A stretch of DNA of 64,000 bases from Clostridia bacterium. GTDB taxonomy: Bacteria > Bacillota > Clostridia > Lachnospirales > Lachnospiraceae. Shown piece after piece: positions 53,952 through 62,067 of this stretch (position 1 is the first letter of the stretch; every line of letters begins with the position of its first letter). The stretch spans positions 249,078 to 313,077 of the forward strand of contig CAJTAT010000002.1 of assembly GCA_910574475.1 (NCBI GenBank), read 5' to 3'. Both the position numbers and the translations under genes were made by a program. Under the pieces are notes generated by a model. It saw nothing but the letters and a program-made list of their open reading frames with translations. It was not told the DNA's origin and made no database searches.

Positions 53952-53980
53952 ATTATAGTGATTGAATGGCGAACCGTCCA
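53952..53980 (-). promoter_or_regulatory. Promoter of the beta-galactosidase operon
   Basis: Minus strand TGGACG (53975-53980), 17-base spacer, TATAAT (53952-53957). The -10 is perfect and the -35 weak, as for activator-dependent promoters. The leader would be about 80 bases and includes an inverted repeat TCTCTTGACAGAGA near 53915. Confidence 0.6.
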
Positions 53981-53990
53981 TAAACTGCAT

Positions 53991-54019
53991 TAGACAAAAC
54001 ATGCACAAAATGATACAAT
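53991..54019 (+). promoter_or_regulatory. Promoter of the AraC-type regulator gene
   Basis: Plus strand TAGACA (53991-53996), 17-base spacer, TACAAT (54014-54019), with the start codon 22 bases further on. It is back to back with the beta-galactosidase promoter. Confidence 0.65.
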
Positions 54020-54041
54020 ACAGAAAAGGAGTTGAAGCAAT

Positions 54042-54896
54042 ATGTATATTAATTCTGCATATTTAAATAATTCATTAGTGGATTTTAAGGACAAAAGCAG
54101 ACCGCTCATTGTAGGAAGCTGTGGAACTTATCATTTATACACACGCCCAAAACTTCCCACCTACCGTCCGAAAGGACGTCTGGATTTTCAATTGTTGTAT
54201 ATTGCTTCTGGGAAGGCACATTTTTATTTTGATAACAGTGAAAAAGATACCCTTGTACATGCAGGGAATATGGTAATCTACCGCCCAAAGGAGCCTCAGA
54301 AATATATCTACTATGGGGATGAACAGACAGAGGTATACTGGGTTCACTTTACTGGAAGTAATGTAAAAAACATACTTCGAAGCTATGGTATCAAAGACCA
54401 AATGCGGGTGATCCCAACTGGAACCTCTTTAGATTATACGAGAATTTTTAAACTAATGATACATGAACTGCAGCGATGCCAGTCACATTATCCTGAATTT
54501 CTAACACTGTTGCTTCGGCAGCTTTTTATCTTGATCCACAGGCAGCTTACAAGAGAACGCAAGCTGAAGAATGAATATCTGGATGCAGAAATGGAGCTTG
54601 CCATACAATTTTTTAATGATAATTATAATACGGAGGTCAATATTGAAGCGTATGCAGCTTCCAGAGGCATGAGCGTCAGCTGGTTTATACGCAATTTTAA
54701 GCAATATACTCACACGACACCTATACAATATCTTGTATCCCGGCGTATTACAAATGCCCAGATGCTGCTTGAGACTACGAACTATAATATTACAGAAATT
54801 GGACGTATCGTGGGGTATGACAATCCTTTGTACTTTAGCCGGATATTTCGGAAGCAGAAGGGGGTGTCTCCTTCGGAGTATCGGAGGCAGGGGTAG
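54042..54896 (+). CDS. AraC-family transcriptional regulator
   Basis: A 284-residue protein with a cupin-type N-terminal sensor domain (LDFQLLYIASGKAHFYFDNS; VYWVHFTGSNVKNIL) and a C-terminal pair of AraC HTH motifs (residues about 190-284): NIEAYAASRGMSVSWFIRNF and NITEIGRIVGYDNPLYFSRIF with the closing KGVSPSEYRRQG. AAGGAG lies upstream. Being divergent from the beta-galactosidase-symporter operon it is the likely activator, responding to a galactoside; this is an inference from position and family. Confidence 0.92.
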   Translation: MYINSAYLNNSLVDFKDKSRPLIVGSCGTYHLYTRPKLPTYRPKGRLDFQLLYIASGKAHFYFDNSEKDTLVHAGNMVIYRPKEPQKYIYYGDEQTEVYWVHFTGSNVKNILRSYGIKDQMRVIPTGTSLDYTRIFKLMIHELQRCQSHYPEFLTLLLRQLFILIHRQLTRERKLKNEYLDAEMELAIQFFNDNYNTEVNIEAYAASRGMSVSWFIRNFKQYTHTTPIQYLVSRRITNAQMLLETTNYNITEIGRIVGYDNPLYFSRIFRKQKGVSPSEYRRQG

Positions 54897-54944
54897 TGTA
54901 ATTTTTATTTATGATTATGATATTTGTACAGGATATGTTTACGT

Positions 54945-55589
54945 TCAGAATCGTGTCCGCTTCCCATCCATCATCTTACAATACACCACTGCCACTGCCG
55001 TACTCACTGCTGTGGCCACAATCGCCGGTCCTACAATTGCTGCTGGATTCACGCTCCCGTACTGGCTCCGGTAGGCGATAATATTAACAGGAATTAACTG
55101 CAGGGACGAAATATTGATTATCAAAAACGTGCACATTTCATTGCTGGCCGTTCCTTTAAGTACAGGTGGTCTGATCGTTTTGCCGTGGAGCGCTCCCCCC
55201 TTTCTCCTCTCCTCCTCCAGTTCCTCCAGCGCTTCCATGGCTTTCAGTCCTGCAGGTGTGGCTGCCCAGCCCAGGCCAAAAATATTGGCAATGATATTTG
55301 TAGTTATATACTCCCTTGCCTTATGTCCTTTTGGAATTCCAGGAAACATAAAATTAATAAAAGGTTGGAGCTTTCGGGCTGCCTGTTGGATCATTCCACT
55401 CTTTTGTGCAATCTCCATCAGCCCCACCCAGAGAGACATGACCCCCACCATAGTAATACATAAAGTGATGGCATCCTTGGCTGAATCCAGGGCTGCATCT
55501 GTAATATCCGGCAGCTTTCCCTGAAATGCTCCATATACAATTCCAATCAGCAACATAGCTGCCCACAAATAATTTAACACAGTCTGCAC
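54945..55589 (-). CDS. spmA: Spore maturation protein SpmA
   Basis: A 214-residue membrane protein with gate-type segments: ITLCITMVGVMSLWVGLMEIAQKSG, NIIANIFGLGWAATPAGLKAM (both quoted in part from the family signature) and AIVGPAIVATAVSTAVAVVY. It works with SpmB in spore-core dehydration. It starts at GTG 55589, with a weak ribosome site; an in-frame TAG stands shortly upstream. The stop is 5.5 kb before spmB, with a lactose cassette in between. It is divergent from abrB. Confidence 0.93.
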   Translation of the reverse strand: MQTVLNYLWAAMLLIGIVYGAFQGKLPDITDAALDSAKDAITLCITMVGVMSLWVGLMEIAQKSGMIQQAARKLQPFINFMFPGIPKGHKAREYITTNIIANIFGLGWAATPAGLKAMEALEELEEERRKGGALHGKTIRPPVLKGTASNEMCTFLIINISSLQLIPVNIIAYRSQYGSVNPAAIVGPAIVATAVSTAVAVVYCKMMDGKRTRF

Positions 55590-55745
55590 CGCTTTCTTTT
55601 CATGCTATTCTGTATCAATATATTTTTTTCCCCGCAATTCTATGTTTCCTGATTCCTCTTTTACCCTCATTTTCCCTTTTTTATCATTATTTTTCCTATA
55701 TCAGGTTATTAACAAATTATTAAGATATCTTTCTTGAATTTTCTA

Positions 55746-55774
55746 TTGGAATCTTGATTGAATTTTGTTATACT
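55746..55774 (+). promoter_or_regulatory. Promoter of the AbrB-type regulator gene
   Basis: Plus strand TTGGAA (55746-55751), 17-base spacer, TATACT (55769-55774). The leader is about 35 bases, ending with AGGAGG before the ATG. The region is A/T rich, with repeated TTGAATTTT, where an AbrB-like protein might bind to control itself. Confidence 0.7.
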
Positions 55775-55815
55775 TACAATCATCAAGTGTTACCATCAAA
55801 TAAGGAGGAGAAGCT

Positions 55816-56070
55816 ATGAAGAACACCGGAGTAGTCAGAAGACTCGATGAGCTGGGGCGTATCACACTTCCAATGGAATTGCGAAAAGTATTCAACATTG
55901 AAGAACGTGATTCTCTCGAGATCTATGTTGAAGATGACAAAATAATTTTAAAAAAGTATGCACCTACGGATATTTTCACTGGAGAACGCGAAGATCTTAT
56001 TGAATTCCATGGTAAGATGGTTTCCAAAAAGACTATTGAGGAATTGGCAAGACTTGCTAATATTCTATAA
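55816..56070 (+). CDS. AbrB/SpoVT-family transition-state regulator
   Basis: An 84-residue DNA-binding protein. The N-terminal swapped-hairpin barrel is canonical: GVVRRLDELGRITLPMELRKV, then DSLEIYVEDDKIILKKY. The C-terminal oligomerisation part is present. AbrB-type proteins repress post-exponential functions in Firmicutes. It starts after AGGAGGAG, has its own promoter and is followed by a terminator. As in Bacillus it lies next to rsmI. Confidence 0.93.
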   Translation: MKNTGVVRRLDELGRITLPMELRKVFNIEERDSLEIYVEDDKIILKKYAPTDIFTGEREDLIEFHGKMVSKKTIEELARLANIL

Positions 56071-56083
56071 ATTTGCATACTAA

Positions 56084-56118
56084 AACCGGCATCCTTATGT
56101 GGCTGCCGGTTATTTTTT
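56084..56118 (+). terminator. Terminator after the AbrB-type regulator gene
   Basis: AACCGGCA (56084-56091) pairs with TGCCGGTT (56104-56111), followed by ATTTTTT on the plus strand. The opposite strand also has a short T-run, so it may serve the convergent rsmI operon as well. Confidence 0.85.
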
Positions 56119-56156
56119 ATCATGAATTTGCTAAAACTCATTCTTTATATCCGACC

Positions 56157-57014
56157 CTACTCGATTAGCGCCTGATACACATCCCTCTTGGAAATGCCTC
56201 TGTCTTTTGCCACTAGGCGCATGGCCTCTTTTCTGGATATTCCCTGATCCTCATAGAGCTTCATGTGCTCTTCTATGGCTAGTTCCATCCACGCTTCTTG
56301 ATGTTCTCGCTGAATGTCTTTTTGACTTCTTCCTTCAATTACCAAGACACATTCTCCTCTTGGCTCCTCTGTCTCATAGTAAGATAAAATTTTCTTTATA
56401 TCTGTGCGAAAGGCAGTCTCATGCTTTTTCGTCAATTCCCGGCAAAGAGTTATTCTTCGATTTCCCAGTACTTCATATAACTCTTCTAGCGTTCGTTTCA
56501 GTCTGTGAGGAGCCTCATAAATAATGATTGTCCTGGTCTCTGAAGGTAATTCCTCCAAAATAGATTTCCGCTCTTTTTTATCCATGGGCAGGAACGCTTC
56601 AAACGCAAAGCGGCGAGTGCCAAGCCCTGAAAGTGTAAGAGCTGTAATACAAGCACAGGCTCCAGGCAGAGAAGTCACTTCAATCCCCTCTTCCGCACAC
56701 ATTTTCACCAGCTCTTCCCCCGGATCAGAGATTCCCGGCGTCCCGGCGTCTGTAATCAGAGCAATTTTTTTCCCCTGCTGTATCTGATCAATTAGTTCTT
56801 TTGCCTTGTCGTACTTATTGTATTCATGATAACTGGTCATAGGTGTATGAATCTCAAAATGATTCAGAAGCTTCTTACTGTTTCGCGTATCTTCTGCAGC
56901 AATTAAATCTACCTCCTTTAAGATACGAAGCACACGGAGTGTGATATCCTCCAGATTTCCAATGGGCGTTGCACATAAATATAAGGTTCCCTGCTTTTTT
57001 GCCTGTATGTCCAT
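56157..57014 (-). CDS. rsmI: 16S rRNA 2'-O-ribose C1402 methyltransferase RsmI
   Basis: A 285-residue tetrapyrrole-methylase-fold enzyme that methylates the ribose of C1402 in 16S rRNA. The order of motifs is standard: GTLYLCATPIGNLEDITLRV at the start, AAEDTRNSKKLLNHF, ALITDAGTPGISDPGEELV, and ETRTIIIYEAPHRLKRTLEEL. It ends in a short helical C-terminal domain. It is the last gene of the holB-ricT-trmN6-rsmI operon, 27 bases after trmN6. Confidence 0.95.
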   Translation of the reverse strand: MDIQAKKQGTLYLCATPIGNLEDITLRVLRILKEVDLIAAEDTRNSKKLLNHFEIHTPMTSYHEYNKYDKAKELIDQIQQGKKIALITDAGTPGISDPGEELVKMCAEEGIEVTSLPGACACITALTLSGLGTRRFAFEAFLPMDKKERKSILEELPSETRTIIIYEAPHRLKRTLEELYEVLGNRRITLCRELTKKHETAFRTDIKKILSYYETEEPRGECVLVIEGRSQKDIQREHQEAWMELAIEEHMKLYEDQGISRKEAMRLVAKDRGISKRDVYQALIE

Positions 57015-57041
57015 TTAACTCTCCAATCAAAAGGCCTTCTG

Positions 57042-57779
57042 TCAATATCCATAAATATCATAGATCTCATCTGTATACACACCCTGTTCCTTATATACAA
57101 TCAAGGGTTTTTCCACTGTAATCCTGGATTTTCCACCCTGCAGGGCTTCCAGTAGAACCATATTAGGTTCTTTATCCACAAAAGGATATACCAGCCTCAT
57201 TCTCTTTGGTTCCAACTGATAGTGCACGAGAGTATTCATTATCTCTGCCAACCGAAAGGGCCGATGCACCATATAAAACCGTCCTCCCGGGCGCAATACT
57301 TTCGAAGTCTGTCGAACTACATCATCAAGAGAACAAAGTAGCTCGTGGCGTGCAATAGCTTTGGGGAGCTCTGGATTTACCAGGCCGTGATTTTCTGTCA
57401 TATAAGGTGGGTTGCAAGTAACTACATCAAAAGAAGCAGCCCCAAACATAGCTGCTGCTTCCTTTATATCACCAGAGATAATCGAAATAGTATCTTCCAG
57501 ATGATTGTATGCCACACTTCTCCTTGCCATATCAGCGCTCTCTTCCTGAATTTCAAGACCAGTAAAATCCCTGCCCTCTGTCTTTCCCCGAAGGAGAATG
57601 GGAATAATACCTGTGCCCGTCCCCAGATCCAGAACTTTTTCTCCTGATTTTACCTTTGCATAGCCAGAAAGCAATACCGCGTCCATACCAAAACAAAACT
57701 TTTGAGAATTCTGGATAATTTGATACCCGTTCCTGTGTAGCTCGTCCAGACGTTCTCCTTCTTTTAGCTTAATTGTCAT
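57042..57779 (-). CDS. tRNA1(Val) adenine-N6 methyltransferase family protein (TrmN6/YabB-like)
   Basis: A 245-residue SAM-dependent methyltransferase. The SAM loop VLDLGTGTGIIPILL lies near residue 50 and the N6-adenine catalytic motif is VTCNPPYM. The protein has the N-terminal stretch DELHRNGYQIIQNSQKFCFG typical of YabB/TrmN6. It modifies A37 of tRNA in the E. coli counterpart; the target here is not proven. It overlaps the ricT stop by 11 bases. Confidence 0.88.
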   Translation of the reverse strand: MTIKLKEGERLDELHRNGYQIIQNSQKFCFGMDAVLLSGYAKVKSGEKVLDLGTGTGIIPILLRGKTEGRDFTGLEIQEESADMARRSVAYNHLEDTISIISGDIKEAAAMFGAASFDVVTCNPPYMTENHGLVNPELPKAIARHELLCSLDDVVRQTSKVLRPGGRFYMVHRPFRLAEIMNTLVHYQLEPKRMRLVYPFVDKEPNMVLLEALQGGKSRITVEKPLIVYKEQGVYTDEIYDIYGY

Positions 57780-58680
57780 CCAGCTTTGATTTCCCTTCCT
57801 GTCGCTCCAGTGCTTCCAGCTTTTTTAATTCCTTATCGGCAATATCATTCTTATCTTTTCTGCGTCTGGGCTTAAACTTTAATTCTTCTACCTTATACTC
57901 CCGAATCTCCTTTTCATCACCTTCCAAGGTGACAATTACTTTTACCTTTTGACGCAGTACATTCACACTCTGAACTTCGCCTTTTAAACCATCGTTTGTA
58001 GTTACATGATCACCCAGACCTGGCAAATGGCTGTTCAGCTCTTCATATGTCTCCTGTTCATGCTTTAAACAGCACATTAATCTTCCGCAAACGCCTGAAA
58101 TCTTTGTAGGATTCAAGGATAAATTTTGCTCTTTTGCCATCTTGATCGAAACAGGAATAAACTCTGATAAATGCGTATGACAGCACAACTGCCTTCCACA
58201 GATACCGATTCCACCTACAATCTTTGTCTCATCCCGAACGCCAATCTGGCGCAGCTCAATCCGGGTCTTAAAAACAGCAGCCAAATCTTTCACTAGTTCC
58301 CGAAAATCAATTCTTCCGTCTGCTGTAAAATAGAATAAGACCTTATTATTATCAAAGGTATATTCTGCCTGGATCAGCTTCATTTCCAATTTATGTTTTT
58401 TGATTTTTTCTAAACAGATTTGAAAAGCTTCCTTTTCTTTCTCACGATTCGCTGCTTCTTTTGCGTCATCCTCCGGGGTTGCAATTCGGATCACTGATTT
58501 CAAAGGCTGAACAACCTTTGACTCCTCCACCTCTTTCGTGCCAACTACCACATATCCATATTCCACACCTCTGGCAGTCTCTACAATGACATGTTTCCCT
58601 TTGTCAATATTTAAATCTCCAGGGGAAAAATAATAGATTTTTCCCGCATTTCGAAATCTGACGCCAATGACTCTTTCCAT
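57769..58680 (-). CDS. ricT: RicT/YaaT (PSP1 domain, Y-complex protein)
   Basis: A 303-residue PSP1-domain protein. Two cysteine clusters are visible: GIGICGRQLCCHTHLSEF and ISGVCGRLMCCLKHEQ, which bind iron-sulfur in the RicAFT complex. The opening GVRFRNAGKIYYFSPGD is standard. In Bacillus RicT helps mRNA maturation by RNase Y and speeds Spo0A phosphorylation. It is one base after holB and overlaps trmN6. RicA and RicF are not in this window. Confidence 0.92.
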   Translation of the reverse strand: MERVIGVRFRNAGKIYYFSPGDLNIDKGKHVIVETARGVEYGYVVVGTKEVEESKVVQPLKSVIRIATPEDDAKEAANREKEKEAFQICLEKIKKHKLEMKLIQAEYTFDNNKVLFYFTADGRIDFRELVKDLAAVFKTRIELRQIGVRDETKIVGGIGICGRQLCCHTHLSEFIPVSIKMAKEQNLSLNPTKISGVCGRLMCCLKHEQETYEELNSHLPGLGDHVTTNDGLKGEVQSVNVLRQKVKVIVTLEGDEKEIREYKVEELKFKPRRRKDKNDIADKELKKLEALERQEGKSKLDDN

Positions 58681-58681
58681 C

Positions 58682-59671
58682 TCAATTCTCCTTTATAGTC
58701 AGCAGAAGAAGCTCCATCGTCAACTCAAAATTTACATTCGCTTTTAAGCGTACTTTTGCCTTCTCCAGCGCTTCTATTACTTGCTCCAGACCTTCATAAG
58801 AACTTTTTGAGGCCTGAGTTCTAATATAATTAATCTCTTCTGTAAATACAAGGGTATCTACCTGCCTTGTAGCTTTGAATAAAAGCACATCCCGATACCA
58901 GAGAATGATAAGATCCAGATAGTCGTTGATGTCCGCTTTATAATCTGCCACTTTGCGGATGGCTTCTGTAATCTCATAGATCTCCATATCTCTTATATGG
59001 CGCATCAGATGAATCGCGTGATCTCTTAATTCTCCGAAATGTTCCGACCGTGCCAGCTTCCAGGCCTTTCCTACATTACCTCTGGCAAAAGCCACACAGA
59101 CATCCGCCTGATAGTCTGGAATATGCAACTTCTCCATAAGAAAATTTCGAATTAAGCTACTTTCCACAGGCCGCAGTTTTAATGTAACACAGCGGGATAA
59201 TATCGTAGGCAAAAAGGCTTCTGAATTCGTCGTCAACAACAAAATAATGCCATAAGCCGGAGGCTCTTCTATGGTCTTCAAAAGGGCATTTTGTGCCTGT
59301 ACCGTCATCTTTTCCGCCTCATCCACCAGATAAATCTTATAGGGGCTGCTGTATGGCCGGATCTGGATATCATTGCAGAGCTGTTCCCGGATGTCTTCTA
59401 CACCAATGGAATTGGGCTTTTCATGAAACACACGAATAATATCTGGCTGATTTTCACTCTCTGTCTGTCGGCAGGAACGACATTGGCCACAGGGCTCATC
59501 CTGTCTCTTTTCGCATTGGAGGGTTTGGGCAAAGGCTGAAGCCAGGAGGTTCTTTCCTGCTCCCTCTTCTCCGTCAAGAATATAGGCGTGGGAAATTTTA
59601 TTCATACGAATTGCACTTTGTAGATGGTTGATAATCTGTTCATGTCCGATAATTTCGGTGAATTTTGCCAT
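58682..59671 (-). CDS. holB: DNA polymerase III delta' subunit HolB
   Basis: A 329-residue clamp-loader subunit. The P-loop YILDGEEGAGKNLLASAFAQ, the zinc module CEKRQDEPCGQCRSCRQ, and the sensor/box regions KIYLVDEAEKMTVQAQNALLK and NSEAFLPTILSRC are in order. It loads the beta clamp with DnaX and HolA. It starts the holB-ricT-trmN6-rsmI operon, downstream of a structured intergenic repeat. Confidence 0.95.
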   Translation of the reverse strand: MAKFTEIIGHEQIINHLQSAIRMNKISHAYILDGEEGAGKNLLASAFAQTLQCEKRQDEPCGQCRSCRQTESENQPDIIRVFHEKPNSIGVEDIREQLCNDIQIRPYSSPYKIYLVDEAEKMTVQAQNALLKTIEEPPAYGIILLLTTNSEAFLPTILSRCVTLKLRPVESSLIRNFLMEKLHIPDYQADVCVAFARGNVGKAWKLARSEHFGELRDHAIHLMRHIRDMEIYEITEAIRKVADYKADINDYLDLIILWYRDVLLFKATRQVDTLVFTEEINYIRTQASKSSYEGLEQVIEALEKAKVRLKANVNFELTMELLLLTIKEN

Positions 59672-59704
59672 ATATTCTCCCTCCTTTTTATTTCTGTGGT
59701 GTGG

Positions 59705-59905
59705 GCTCGAATTCGCTTTGCTCTTCTCGCTTTTGCGGTTTGGAAATAAGATATAAGATTTATGTGGCCTCTCTTTTGGCCGCAGTGCAGCTCGAATCCG
59801 CTTCGCTCCTTCTCGCTCACGGGCTTCGCCCTATGGAAAAAGTCGAACATGAATTTCTTACATGCAAGCATGACGAAATTTCATGTTAGCCTTTTTCCGC
59901 ACTGC
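59705..59905. repeat. Structured intergenic repeat with nested inverted repeats
   Basis: Between the guanylate-kinase-like gene and holB. Two near-identical 27-28-base units beginning GCTCGAAT-CGCTT (59705-59731 and 59790-59817) flank an A/T-rich piece. Then two 31-base arms, 59835-59865 and 59868-59898, are complementary at most positions with a two-base gap; outer seven-base arms GCAGTGC (59782) and GCACTGC (59899) also pair. The whole could fold into a long cruciform or structured RNA. There is no credible coding frame in it. Confidence 0.75.
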
Positions 59906-59956
59906 TCATTGCTTTCGTGTACATTATACCATATCTGTTTTGGGATGGACAGTGTT

Positions 59957-60550
59957 TTATTGTGTTTCTAGTTCTGTAATGTAATAGGTTATTTCTGCTA
60001 TGCACTCCTGGAGGTTTTTATTGTTGAATCTTTTTTCTATTCCCAGTTTTTGAATCTGTTCTTCGGCAAAGTCTTCGCTGTCTGTCAGGAATCTTCGGCA
60101 AAGTTCGGCATATTGAGGCGTCTCTTGAATCCGCTCCCGATCTAAAGCCCGCTGTAAGCGCTCTCCGTCTTCCACTTCTATATAGATAGGAACTACACTC
60201 GTTTTTCCATAATAGTTTCTCGCTGCCTGGAAGGAAGAGAGGACTCCTATCATAATGTAATGATTCTTTTTTAAGTCAATTTGGTCGCTGTCTGCGGTAA
60301 AATATTTCCACACTCCATGTATGGTGTGATAAGCCCGCATTTCAATTAGTTTACCTGCTGCTTTTATCTTTTCTAATTCATTTTCATCCGTAAAATAGTA
60401 CTCCAAACCAGACGTCTCACCGGATCGCATAGGACGTGTCGTATACATTACAAATGGTTTAAGGCGAAGGTCCTGATTTTCTAACAGGCTTTTATAAATG
60501 GTATCCTTTCCTGTAGAGCTTTTTCCCATCACATAAAATAGTTTTCCCAT
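59957..60550 (-). CDS. Guanylate-kinase-like P-loop kinase
   Basis: A 197-residue protein. Its start ATG 60550 follows GGAGG closely. Walker A is VMGKSSTGKDTIYKSLL; TTRPMRSGETSGLEYYF is the guanylate-binding region, and the IYIEVEDGERLQRALDRE lid is clear. In Bacillus the same place, before holB, holds thymidylate kinase (tmk). This product looks guanylate-kinase-like instead; whether it phosphorylates GMP or another nucleotide needs assay. The frame upstream of the ATG is open but unsupported. Confidence 0.82.
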   Translation of the reverse strand: MGKLFYVMGKSSTGKDTIYKSLLENQDLRLKPFVMYTTRPMRSGETSGLEYYFTDENELEKIKAAGKLIEMRAYHTIHGVWKYFTADSDQIDLKKNHYIMIGVLSSFQAARNYYGKTSVVPIYIEVEDGERLQRALDRERIQETPQYAELCRRFLTDSEDFAEEQIQKLGIEKRFNNKNLQECIAEITYYITELETQ

Positions 60551-60588
60551 CTTTCCTCCAATGTTGCAGAGTACCATCACTTGGTATC

Positions 60589-62067
60589 TTAATTCAAAAC
60601 AAAAATCTGAGTTCCTTTTATAAGACCATGTATTTCCAAGCCAGCTTCCTGATATATCTGAATCTGTCTTAAAATTCCTGGAAGGATCATTTCTCCTGGG
60701 GCAAGTAGTGGTATTCCCGGAGGGTAAAGGTAGGTAAAAGCTGCCGCCGTTCTTCCTTCACATTCTTTCATATCTATAAGTTCTCTGACATGTTCTAATG
60801 CGGTACCCATCCTGACTGGTGCCCAGGTCCTTTCTATTTCTTGGACTGCTACTGTTTTTGGAGCTGTTAATTTCTGGCCTATCTCCGCATCCAGTTCATG
60901 TAAGGCTTGGCTTAAACGCATAAATCCTTCTTTTGTATCAGCCACACTTGAGATTCCCACTAAATAATAAGGCGTCGCCATTTCCATTTGAATATGATAC
61001 CGCTCTAATAAAAGTCTTGCAAGCTCAGTTCCGGTAATACCAGAATTTCCAGTAGAAACCAATAATTTTGACTGATCAAAATCCCACACAGCCTTTCCCC
61101 GGGCAAAATTTTCGCCCTCCAGAGACAAATTGCACAAATCCTGACACTTTTCCCGAAAATCTTTCAACTGACAAATATAGTCCCGAAAAAGTTCCTCTCC
61201 CTTCTCTTCCAGCAGTTCCATACACCTATCAATAGATGCCATCAGAACGTAAGAAGGGCTGCTACTCTGATAGACAGAAAGGTAAAATCGAATCTTCTCC
61301 CGATTCGCCAGCTTCCCATTTATATGGAGAAGGGCTGTCTGAGTCAGAGATGGCAATGTCTTATGAACACTGTGAATGACCACATCTGCCCCTGCGGTTA
61401 ACGCATCCTCTGGGAAGTATTCAGAAAACGGAAAATGAGCACCGTGGGCCTGATCCACAATCAAGGGAACCTGAGCCCTATGGCAACTCTCCGCAATCCC
61501 ACGAATATCTGAGCATACGCCATCATATGTGGGAGATGTGATAACAACTGCCTGGATTCCTTCATTGGAAGTCAAAGCAAAATCCACATCCTCCGGCAAA
61601 ATCGCACCATTTATCCACATATTTTCTACGCGCTGTGGATAGATATAGACAGCATCAAGATTGCCTATTACTGCAGCGTGGTAGACTGAGCGATGACAAT
61701 TGCGGGCCATTAAAATGCGTCCATTCTGTGAGGTACAGCCGGAAATGGCACTTAAAATACCTGCGGTACTGCCATTTACCAAAAAATGTGTCTCCTCTGC
61801 TCCATAAAGATAGGCCGCCCGTCCCTGAGCCTGTACAAGTACTCCATTTTTCTGGGGGTGATGCAGATCGTCAAAGCCGTCTATTTCCGTAATATCTATC
61901 TGAAAGGGATATTCTACCCCTCCCGGCCTCCGCTTATGGCCTGGCATATGAAATCCATAATAATCAGATTCCCCGTACTCTTTTAACAATTGATAAAGTG
62001 AGGCTTCTCTCTCTTTTTTTGTATTTCTGTTTATCTCTTGTTTATCACTTGCCAAACTTTTCTCCAT
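60589..62067 (-). CDS. Orn/Lys/Arg decarboxylase-family PLP enzyme (YaaO-like)
   Basis: A PLP-dependent fold-type I decarboxylase of about 492 residues. Features: DYYGFHMPGHKRRPGG near the start, the substrate-region TEIDGFDDLHHP, EETHFLVNGSTAGILSAI, the DQAHGAHFPFSEYFPE strand and the Schiff-base lysine in DVVIHSVHKTLPSLTQ. It should act on a basic amino acid in polyamine metabolism; the specific one is not readable. It overlaps the end of hydF. The start is uncertain: ATG 62067 has GGAG too close, an in-frame TTG 62103 lacks a good site, and a TTG a few codons downstream is also possible. B. subtilis yaaO occupies the same neighbourhood before tmk-holB. Confidence 0.88.
   Translation of the reverse strand: MEKSLASDKQEINRNTKKEREASLYQLLKEYGESDYYGFHMPGHKRRPGGVEYPFQIDITEIDGFDDLHHPQKNGVLVQAQGRAAYLYGAEETHFLVNGSTAGILSAISGCTSQNGRILMARNCHRSVYHAAVIGNLDAVYIYPQRVENMWINGAILPEDVDFALTSNEGIQAVVITSPTYDGVCSDIRGIAESCHRAQVPLIVDQAHGAHFPFSEYFPEDALTAGADVVIHSVHKTLPSLTQTALLHINGKLANREKIRFYLSVYQSSSPSYVLMASIDRCMELLEEKGEELFRDYICQLKDFREKCQDLCNLSLEGENFARGKAVWDFDQSKLLVSTGNSGITGTELARLLLERYHIQMEMATPYYLVGISSVADTKEGFMRLSQALHELDAEIGQKLTAPKTVAVQEIERTWAPVRMGTALEHVRELIDMKECEGRTAAAFTYLYPPGIPLLAPGEMILPGILRQIQIYQEAGLEIHGLIKGTQIFVLN

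Noticed and set aside
54733-55074. Plus-strand open frame downstream of the AraC gene
   Set aside because: It overlaps the end of the AraC gene and the end of spmA antisense, without a ribosome site or domain.
59602-59871. Minus-strand open frame of 89 codons across the intergenic repeat and the holB start
   Set aside because: It overlaps the holB 5' end and the inverted repeats, has no ribosome binding site and no recognisable domain; it is a product of the repeat sequence.
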